A stretch of DNA of 7,253 bases from an uncultured Eubacteriales bacterium (GTDB taxonomy: Bacteria; Bacillota; Clostridia; Oscillospirales; Butyricicoccaceae): contig USML01000088.1 in assembly GCA_900555855.1 (NCBI GenBank), forward strand, positions 1 to 7,253, given 5' to 3'. Below the pieces are notes generated by a model, which was not told where the DNA came from, did no database searches, and worked only from the letters and a program-made list of their open reading frames with translations. Of the stretch, positions 1 through 4,986 are shown piece after piece; position 1 is the stretch's first letter, and each line of letters opens with the position of its first letter. The translations under genes and the position numbers were made by a program.

Positions 1-118
1 CTTCTGTAAAGATATCCATGGGCTCGCCCTCCCGGATCTTCAGGGTGCGGCGGATCTCCTTTGGGATGACCACCCGGCCCAGATCGTCGATGCGCCGCAC
101 GATCCCAGTTGCTTTCAT
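1..118 (-). CDS. spoVT: Stage V sporulation protein T, N-terminal part (AbrB-type regulator; runs off the left edge)
   Basis: Reading from the ATG at 118 down to base 1 gives 39 complete residues starting MKATGIVRRIDDLGRVVIPK and continuing EIRRTLKIREGEPMDIFTE. This is the swapped-hairpin AbrB/MazE-type DNA-binding domain, and the first 26 residues match the very conserved start of SpoVT as I remember it from Bacillus (AbrB itself begins differently). In Bacillus, SpoVT is made in the forespore under sigma G and activates or represses forespore genes. The rest of the protein, including the C-terminal GAF-like domain, lies outside the window. The start is supported by GGAGGAAT (complement of 125-132), six bases upstream of the ATG. 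A terminator separates it from the upstream gene, so it is probably transcribed alone. The family is near certain; SpoVT rather than another AbrB paralogue is very likely. Confidence 0.93.
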   Translation of the reverse strand, partial: MKATGIVRRIDDLGRVVIPKEIRRTLKIREGEPMDIFTE

Positions 119-152
119 ATCTGTATTCCTCCGATTCCTTCAGTTTCCCTCC

Positions 153-181
153 TATTTTCTCCCGCGGCGGGAAAATTATGC
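153..181 (-). promoter_or_regulatory. Possible sigma-G (or sigma-F) promoter of spoVT
   Basis: On the minus strand, GCATA (181-177) is followed after 17 bases by GAAAATA (159-153). The sigma-G consensus is roughly GMATR, 17-18 bases, CATNHTA; the -35 matches fully and the -10 matches at five of seven positions. Read for sigma F, GGAGAAAATA (162-153) fits GGNNANAHTR, but the spacer is then only 14 bases. Transcription would start near 146, giving a leader of about 28 bases with the RBS well placed. No good sigma-A pair is visible here. This is pattern matching, supported by the known sigma-G dependence of spoVT in Bacillus. Confidence 0.5.
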
Positions 182-207
182 GAAAAGCGGCGGGGTTTCC
201 GGCTTGC

Positions 208-237
208 AAAAAAAGGCATCCCCGGAGGGATGCCTTT
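208..237 (-). terminator. Intrinsic terminator of the large secreted-protein gene
   Basis: On the minus strand, AAAGGCATCCC pairs perfectly with GGGATGCCTTT around a four-base loop (223-226), and the 3' arm runs into seven consecutive U (214-208). It begins 14 bases after the TGA of the 987-residue gene. It should stop leftward transcription before spoVT. The plus-strand version has only a short TTTGTG tail, so it is much weaker in that direction. Confidence 0.93.
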
Positions 238-251
238 GTGCCTGTTCGGCT

Positions 252-3215
252 TCAGTGGATGATCGTTTGCGCGGCGGGGCAGGCGGGCTGACCGTTTTCC
301 TTCAGGAAGAAGACGCGGACGGTCACGCCGGTCTTCAGGGCGGGAAGGTTCAGCGTCAGCGTTCCGCCCTTTTGGGCGGCGTCTGCCGCGGCGCAGCCCA
401 GCTGCTTGCCGCTGCCGTCATAGACCGCCGCCACGACCCTTTTGACATCGGCGGTGGCGCAGACGGTGAGCTGACCGTCCACAGGATCCATGCCTTCAAT
501 GCCGCAGAACAGCTGCTGGGCAAAGGCAAAATTGCTGAAGCTGGAGACGGTGAAGCGGACGCAGTTCTGCCTCAGCGCCTCGTCGAAAAAGACCTGATAG
601 GGGAAGATCTCCTGCCAGTTGCCGTCGATCTTGTGCAGCAGCACCAGGAAGCTGGGGTTGATATTGTTCGGCAGGGGCAGGGTGATCAGCACGGGGACGG
701 CCAGCGACTGGTGCTGCTCTTGCGCGTTTACGCCCTCCAGCGTCATGGAGAAGGGGATGGTGTTGTGGTACTGGGCGGGGTTGTTGGGAGCTTCCACGCT
801 GACTGCTTCGGCCCTGTCGATCTTCAGCGAGACGGCGCTTCCGGCGGCCCCGTTCAGGCTTGCGCCCACGATGGAGACGCCGTTCTGCGCGTCTTTGATC
901 TCCTTCGGTGCATCGCCCGTCACGGTAACAGTCGCAGGCCCGCCCACCAGCGCTTCCAGCGCCTGCAGCTTGTCGGCCACTTTAGTGGAGCCGCCGCCGC
1001 CGGTGCAGAGGGTGCTTGCCAGCGCATCCTTCTTTTCCGCAACGGCGGACTTCAGCGCGGTGGTTTGTTTCTCTGTCAGCTTCGCACCTTCGCTGGGCGT
1101 GTAGTCCGTCAGCAGCTGATCCAGCGCATCCGCCACCGTGGAGGGCGCGGTCAGCTGGGTGCTCTCCGCACTAAACGCCGACCACTGGCTGTGGCGGAAG
1201 CGGGTGATGTCGCCGCTCACGGCCCGGAGCCGGAACTGGCAGGTTCCGCTGCCAAGGAGATCCTTTACCCAATCCTGCAGCGTGTGCTTCAGCCCGTCGG
1301 AGGACAGCTCATCCATCGTAAGCGTATATTTGGTGCCGGTCTCGGCCTCTGTTTCCGGAGCCACGCAGCGGAACTGGATCTCATAGCCGTAAAGATCGTC
1401 GGCGCGGTTGATTTCATCGCTCCAGCAGGCGGTCTGCCCCTCCCAATGGAGGCCGGTGGGCGCGGCCAGCGCCGCTTCGGGGCGTTCATAGTGCCAGATC
1501 GGGGAGGTCGCCACCGGGCTGTCCTTATACTGCTCCTCATCGCCCACGGCCTGCACGGTGAAGTAATAATCTCCGCTTTCCCGGTCGGGATAGTCGCGAT
1601 AGCTGCGCCAAAAAAGATCGTCAACGCGCCAGCTGTCCGGGTCATAGCGGCCGCTGTAGGCCGTTTCACGACGCGCCAGCGGCGTGGGGTTGCCCACCTG
1701 ATAGAGAGTCCAGAGCAGATGATCCTGAAAGAGCGCGCCGGACTTGCAGCGGATATCGCCGGGGTAGTCGCCGGCCCAGGCAAGGTCGGTGGGCGCGTCC
1801 AGCGGGGTCAAGCGTTCCAGCTTTTTGGTGTTGAGGATCTCGAGCTCTTCGCTTGACATATGTCCGCCATCAGAGCGCTCCGGCCAGACCGTCAGGCGGC
1901 AGCCGGGGATCGCTTGAATGGTGAGCTTGATATCAAAGAGTTCGCTGTCATCCTCCCGGGCCACGGTCTCTACCTGAAGATACGCTTTCAGGGTGACCGG
2001 CGCATCCAGCCGGTCACGGCCGGCCCAGTTGGTGATATCGCCTGCAGAAAAGCCGTTTTTCGTCATGAACCAGACCACATGCTCCTCGGCGGCTTCTTCG
2101 TCAAAGTCATAGGAGGGGAGATAGGTCTCGGTTGCCATGCGCCGCTCCGAGAAGAAGCCCGCGGGGGGCAGGGCAATGTCCACCGGCAGGGTGTAAACGG
2201 TGTCGTCCTGCGCGGTGCATTGCAGCGTGCCTTGGCCGGGGAGGACGGAATCCAGCTGCCAGATGCCGTTCGCAAGCTTGGTGGCCTGCAGGGCATCCTG
2301 CGCGGTGCCCTCCGCCGGAAGGAAGGTCACGGAGGCAAGGTCCAGCAGGACAGATTCATCGCCGCTGCTCAGGAAAAAGCCCAGCCGGTTGCGGTAGCCC
2401 GCGTCGGTCTCCACAGAGCGGAAAAGGTTTTCGGAAAAGCTCCCGCTCCGCTGATAAAGCCGGAAGCCGAAGCGGGGCGCGGGATCCGAAAAAAGGAAGC
2501 TGGTATGCCGAGTAGATCTGTCCGCCAGCAGGAAAGATGCGTCCAGCATGAGACAACCGTCGACATATTGGTCGGAAAAAACGGCATTGGTAATCACAAA
2601 GCTGCAGACATTGGGATGATCAGACAACACCTCGGCAGTTACCGTCGCGGTGCTGCCCCTGACGACTGCCGCAGAAACCTCTGTGACCTGAATATTTTCG
2701 GTAAAGACGAAATAAAACGGTTGATTTAGAGGGCAATAGGCAGCGTGCTCCAGATAGGTCTCCTCCGTCAGCGTCGCGGCGGTGGAAAAGCCCTCGGAGG
2801 GCAGGACGCAGGCGGCCGCCATGCTGTAGCGCACGCCGGTTTCATCCGTATAGACCAGCCGGCCCGCGCCGAATGTCTCGAACCAGACAGAAGATGGCCA
2901 CTCCTCTTCCTCTGCATCCCAAGAAAAGCTGATTGCGTCGGTGGCTGTGCCTTCGTCTGGAACAAAGACAATATTGACCTCTTTGTGATCAATCCGCTGG
3001 AAAGTCCCGTCAGCTAAAGGAATGCGGAAAAAGCCGCTGATGGACTCACGCGGCTCAAAGCGCAGCTCCGTCAGCGGGTCGGCTTCGTTGCCGTCCCAGC
3101 AGAAATAGAGCTGCCGGTCTTCGCCCGCCGTGCCGTCCGCCGCCAGGGCTGACGCGGGCAGCAGCGGCAGGCACAGGGCCAGCGCCAGCAGCAGACATAA
3201 GGTTTTTTTCATCAT
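252..3215 (-). CDS. Large exported protein of unknown function with FN3-like region
   Basis: I do not recognise a named family over the full 987 residues. Residues 1-26 are a classic Sec signal peptide: MMKK, a hydrophobic core, then an Ala-Leu-Ala site with likely cleavage after residue 25 or 26. The mature N-terminal half (about 27-470) is acidic, beta-rich and hard to assign. Residues of about 472-690 contain two stretches resembling fibronectin type III repeats (APTDLAW and APTGLHW starts, Tyr-rich strands). A helical linker with a GGGGS run follows (about 692-757). Then comes a beta domain of the kind found near the C-terminus of clostridial surface proteins (about 758-900; PVLITLPLP, FTVSSFSNFAFA), and a final beta module ending in VRVFFLKENGQPAC. 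There is no LPXTG, SLH repeat or C-terminal membrane helix, so it is probably released or non-covalently wall-associated. RBS GGGAGGGA (3228-3221) serves either of two adjacent ATGs (3215 or 3212). It is monocistronic, with its own promoter and terminator. An adhesin or matrix protein is a guess. Confidence 0.85.
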   Translation of the reverse strand: MMKKTLCLLLALALCLPLLPASALAADGTAGEDRQLYFCWDGNEADPLTELRFEPRESISGFFRIPLADGTFQRIDHKEVNIVFVPDEGTATDAISFSWDAEEEEWPSSVWFETFGAGRLVYTDETGVRYSMAAACVLPSEGFSTAATLTEETYLEHAAYCPLNQPFYFVFTENIQVTEVSAAVVRGSTATVTAEVLSDHPNVCSFVITNAVFSDQYVDGCLMLDASFLLADRSTRHTSFLFSDPAPRFGFRLYQRSGSFSENLFRSVETDAGYRNRLGFFLSSGDESVLLDLASVTFLPAEGTAQDALQATKLANGIWQLDSVLPGQGTLQCTAQDDTVYTLPVDIALPPAGFFSERRMATETYLPSYDFDEEAAEEHVVWFMTKNGFSAGDITNWAGRDRLDAPVTLKAYLQVETVAREDDSELFDIKLTIQAIPGCRLTVWPERSDGGHMSSEELEILNTKKLERLTPLDAPTDLAWAGDYPGDIRCKSGALFQDHLLWTLYQVGNPTPLARRETAYSGRYDPDSWRVDDLFWRSYRDYPDRESGDYYFTVQAVGDEEQYKDSPVATSPIWHYERPEAALAAPTGLHWEGQTACWSDEINRADDLYGYEIQFRCVAPETEAETGTKYTLTMDELSSDGLKHTLQDWVKDLLGSGTCQFRLRAVSGDITRFRHSQWSAFSAESTQLTAPSTVADALDQLLTDYTPSEGAKLTEKQTTALKSAVAEKKDALASTLCTGGGGSTKVADKLQALEALVGGPATVTVTGDAPKEIKDAQNGVSIVGASLNGAAGSAVSLKIDRAEAVSVEAPNNPAQYHNTIPFSMTLEGVNAQEQHQSLAVPVLITLPLPNNINPSFLVLLHKIDGNWQEIFPYQVFFDEALRQNCVRFTVSSFSNFAFAQQLFCGIEGMDPVDGQLTVCATADVKRVVAAVYDGSGKQLGCAAADAAQKGGTLTLNLPALKTGVTVRVFFLKENGQPACPAAQTIIH

Positions 3216-3242
3216 GCAGATCCCTCCCGTTTTTGTTTGTTT

Positions 3243-3274
3243 GGCGGCGCCGCCCCAAGGGGGTAAGCGGCCGC
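3243..3274 (-). other. GC-rich, structured 5' leader of the secreted-protein gene
   Basis: The leftward transcript should have a leader of about 85 bases. It contains GCGGCCGC, CCCCCTTGGGG and the perfect 12-bp palindrome GGCGGCGCCGCC. GCGGC near 3274 can pair with GCCGC near 3244, closing a stem over the C/G-rich middle. The unstructured AAACAAACAAAAA that follows leaves the RBS exposed and is not a U-tract, so this is not a terminator. It matches no riboswitch class I recognise; it could be an mRNA-stabilising stem or nothing specific. Confidence 0.35.
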
Positions 3275-3296
3275 GTTCTGAAACATACGCAAGACA

Positions 3297-3316
3297 ATTA
3301 TATAATATTATATAAT
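3297..3316. repeat. 20-bp perfect palindrome made of two tandem ATTATATAAT units
   Basis: Two directly adjacent copies of the self-complementary decamer ATTATATAAT make a perfect 20-bp palindrome. It covers the -10 element of the leftward promoter and its likely start site. It places TATAAT on both strands. It may be a repressor operator, a region of easy melting, or simple AT-rich promoter sequence. It stands out because the surroundings are very GC-rich. Confidence 0.6.
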
Positions 3317-3336
3317 GGAGTGGGCAAGATTGTCAA
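3307..3336 (-). promoter_or_regulatory. Sigma-A promoter of the secreted-protein gene
   Basis: On the minus strand, a perfect TTGACA (3336-3331) is followed after 18 bases by a perfect TATAAT (3312-3307). Both hexamers are consensus and the spacer is one base longer than ideal. Transcription should start near 3300. The strength of the match suggests a vegetatively active gene unless the overlapping palindrome binds a repressor. Confidence 0.85.
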
Positions 3337-3387
3337 ATTCGCAGGCGCGGCGGAAACGCATCGGCGGGGGGAATTTTGCGGAAATGC

Positions 3388-3416
3388 TTTACTTTTTGTC
3401 GAAAACAGTGTATATT
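3388..3416 (+). promoter_or_regulatory. Sigma-A promoter of the riboswitch-controlled operon
   Basis: TTTACT (3388-3393) and TATATT (3411-3416) are separated by exactly 17 bases. The -10 matches five of six consensus bases and the -35 four of six. Predicted initiation is at the purines near 3423-3424, directly at the 5' edge of the c-di-GMP aptamer, as expected for a riboswitch leader. That fit supports the assignment. Confidence 0.7.
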
Positions 3417-3423
3417 CTTTGCA

Positions 3424-3509
3424 GAAGGTAAAAGGCAAACCCGTCGAAAGGCGGGGACGCAAAGCTAAGTGTCTACGCGGAAATGCTCCGTAGGATCGAC
3501 TGGCCGCAC
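3424..3509 (+). promoter_or_regulatory. Class I cyclic-di-GMP riboswitch (GEMM-I) aptamer
   Basis: The leader carries the GEMM-I core. GGCAAACC (3434-3441) is followed by a hairpin, CCCGUC (3440-3445) with GGCGGG (3450-3455), closed by a GAAA tetraloop (3446-3449), then GACGCAAAGC (3456-3465). These are the most conserved parts of the class; in the Vibrio Vc2 aptamer they hold G20 and A47, which contact the ligand and here correspond to G3434 and A3461. A second arm forms with CTACG (3473-3477) and CGTAG (3489-3493), and would hold the receptor for the GAAA loop. The conserved 3' segment (ATCGACTGGCC, 3495-3505) closes the aptamer against the 5' GGC. It senses the second messenger c-di-GMP. 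The 3' closing strand overlaps the terminator that follows, which suggests that ligand binding permits transcription. The class is certain from the motifs; exact ends are approximate. Confidence 0.95.
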
Positions 3510-3532
3510 TCTGAAAGGGGCGCGGCTTTTTT
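3503..3532 (+). terminator. Intrinsic terminator in the riboswitch expression platform
   Basis: GCCGC (3503-3507) pairs with GCGGC (3522-3526). After one A/C mismatch, CUCU (3509-3512) pairs with GGGG (3517-3520) around a GAAA loop. Six U follow (3527-3532), then GUUU. The 5' arm contains the last bases of the c-di-GMP aptamer, so the two folds compete. The terminator lies 36 bases before the first gene of the operon, so its formation would block the whole operon. Confidence 0.9.
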
Positions 3533-3556
3533 GTTTACTTTTATTTGCGCAGAGAA

Positions 3557-3564
3557 AAGAGGTG
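3557..3564 (+). promoter_or_regulatory. Ribosome binding site choosing the ATG of the VTC gene
   Basis: AAGAGGTG lies four bases before the ATG at 3569 and matches the AGGAGGTG anti-16S complement at seven of eight positions. It rules against the in-frame TTG at 3545, which sits next to the terminator U-tract with no RBS. Confidence 0.75.
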
Positions 3565-3568
3565 CGGC

Positions 3569-4264
3569 ATGAACCGGGTCTTTCGGGAGGAAAAGAAGTT
3601 TTTGCTTTCTCAGGCGGAGGCGTTGGCCGTGGGCCATCGGCTGGAGCAGATCATGCTGCCGGATCCCCACAACGGCGCGCTGGGCTACCGGATCCGGTCG
3701 CTGTATTTCGACAGCTTTGACGACCGGGATTTTTGGGAAAAGGCCGCGGGGATAGAGCTGCGGCGCAAGCTGCGGCTGCGGTGCTACGACCCCGGGGCGG
3801 ACTTCGCCATGCTGGAGATGAAGCAGAAGCAGGGGCCGAACCAGCTCAAGCGCTCTCTGCGGGTGACGCGGGAGGACGCGCTCCGGCTGGCCCGGGGCGA
3901 CTATGGGCCGCTGCTGCGCTATGCGGAGCCCTTTGCCGCCGAATGCTACGGCATGCTGCACTGCCACTGCTACCGGCCCCGGACCGTGGTGGAATACCGC
4001 CGCCGGGCCTTTATCGCAAAGGAAAACAAGATCCGCATCACCTTTGACAGCCGGGTCGAGGCCACGGAGAGCTGCTTCGACCTGTTTTCTCCCCGGCTGA
4101 ACATGAACCCCGTGCTGGACCCTTACTGCGTGGTGCTGGAGGTCAAGTTCAACGGCTTTCTGCTGAGCTATCTCCGGCAGCTGATCAACAGCGTGGACAA
4201 AAGCGAGCTTTCCGTCAGCAAATATGCCCTGGCGCGGCAGCAGAGCTGCCTGACCAGACTATAA
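3569..4264 (+). CDS. VTC-domain protein (polyphosphate polymerase-like, triphosphate tunnel fold)
   Basis: This 231-residue cytosolic protein is essentially one VTC domain, the catalytic tunnel of the yeast vacuolar transporter chaperone complex, which makes polyphosphate from ATP. The family signature is intact in order: EEKKFLL (7-13), SLYFDS (44-49), the basic strand ELRRKLRLRCY (63-73), LEMKQK (82-87), the arginine strand EYRRRAF (142-148), IRITFD (155-160), LEVK (190-193) and SKYAL (217-221). The charged residues that line the tunnel in Vtc4 (Lys near the N-terminus, Arg/Lys in the basic strand, the Arg strands, late Glu and Lys) all have counterparts, so it looks catalytically competent. 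No SPX domain or membrane helix is present. It is the first gene after the riboswitch and stops 16 bases before the DUF4956 gene. VTC and DUF4956 genes are commonly paired in bacteria, and DUF4956 may supply the membrane anchor. The real product in bacteria of this type is not established; polyphosphate is inferred from homology. Confidence 0.93.
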   Translation: MNRVFREEKKFLLSQAEALAVGHRLEQIMLPDPHNGALGYRIRSLYFDSFDDRDFWEKAAGIELRRKLRLRCYDPGADFAMLEMKQKQGPNQLKRSLRVTREDALRLARGDYGPLLRYAEPFAAECYGMLHCHCYRPRTVVEYRRRAFIAKENKIRITFDSRVEATESCFDLFSPRLNMNPVLDPYCVVLEVKFNGFLLSYLRQLINSVDKSELSVSKYALARQQSCLTRL

Positions 4265-4280
4265 TAGGAGGAACGACGCC

Positions 4281-4958
4281 ATGAAACAACAGATCCTGGA
4301 GCTTTTCACTTCCCCGCGGGACATGGCCTGGCAGGACATCCTGCTGAACATCAGCATTTCGGCGCTGCTGGGCTTTTTCATCTTCCTTTCCTATGCCATC
4401 TCCCACCGGGGCACCATCTACAGCCGCAAGTTCAACGCCTCGCTGGTGATTTTGACGGTGCTTACCGGGACGGTCATGACCGTCATCGGCAACAACATCG
4501 CCCTTTCCCTCGGTATGGTGGGCGCCCTGTCCATCGTCCGCTTCCGGACGGCCATCAAGGATTCCCGGGATACGGTCTATATCTTCTGGGCCATCATCGT
4601 GGGCATCTGCTGCGGCGTGGGCGATTATCCCGTGGCCTGCATCGGCTCCGCCGTGACCTTTGCGGTGATCCTGCTTTTGGGCTGCATCAAGAGCGACAGC
4701 CGCATCCTGCTCATCGTCCGCGCCGGCCGGGGCCGGCAGCAGGCCGTCAAGGGGCAGGTCTACCAGCTGTTCCGGGCAAAGGCCATCCTCCGGGTGGAGA
4801 ACACCACGGAGGAAAGCGTGGAGCTGATCTATGAGCTGACGCAGCGGCTTTTGCGCCGGGCGGAGCGGCTCACGCCGGACATTCCGGACAGCCTGTATGC
4901 TCTGGGCGAGATCGAATATGTGAACCTGGTGACCCAGAACGACGAGGTCTCCAACTGA
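4281..4958 (+). CDS. DUF4956 integral membrane protein
   Basis: This 225-residue protein is recognised as DUF4956 by its core GMVGALSIVRFRTAIKD (78-94) and the following SRDTVYIFWAIIVGICCG. Four hydrophobic segments are visible, roughly 20-40, 53-77, 99-114 and 117-136. The basic VRFRTAIKDSRD motif sits in a loop between segments two and three. The C-terminal 85 residues are soluble, with an alpha/beta pattern (RILLIVRAG, AILRVENTTEES, EIEYVNLVTQ), probably cytoplasmic by the positive-inside rule. The function is unknown. It is usually encoded next to VTC-domain and CotH genes, so a membrane platform or channel for the VTC enzyme is a reasonable inference, analogous to the membrane domain of yeast Vtc1. 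AGGAGGAA (4266-4273) lies seven bases before the ATG. It is cotranscribed with the VTC gene. Confidence 0.93.
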   Translation: MKQQILELFTSPRDMAWQDILLNISISALLGFFIFLSYAISHRGTIYSRKFNASLVILTVLTGTVMTVIGNNIALSLGMVGALSIVRFRTAIKDSRDTVYIFWAIIVGICCGVGDYPVACIGSAVTFAVILLLGCIKSDSRILLIVRAGRGRQQAVKGQVYQLFRAKAILRVENTTEESVELIYELTQRLLRRAERLTPDIPDSLYALGEIEYVNLVTQNDEVSN

Positions 4959-4986
4959 AGCCAGCGCGGGAGAGGGGGCGAGATGC

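Noticed and set aside
18..1856. 612-codon open frame on the plus strand opposite the large secreted protein
   Set aside because: It is a shadow of the minus-strand gene and the spoVT start. It crosses the terminator, and its translation is repetitive Gly/Arg/Ala-rich without any family motif. The minus frame has a signal peptide, RBS, promoter and terminator.
3243..3262. GGCGGCGCCGCC and CCCCAAGGGG as a terminator
   Set aside because: Neither strand has a U-run after the stem. On the minus strand the following bases are A/C-rich, and on the plus strand they are G-rich. Loops would also be too short for simple hairpins.
3420..3535. Cobalamin, TPP or T-box leader as an alternative identity for the structured leader
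   Set aside because: The GGCAAACC, GAAA-capped hairpin and GACGCAAAGC series is specific to GEMM-I. No T-box bulge, TPP CUGAGA or B12-box sequence is present.
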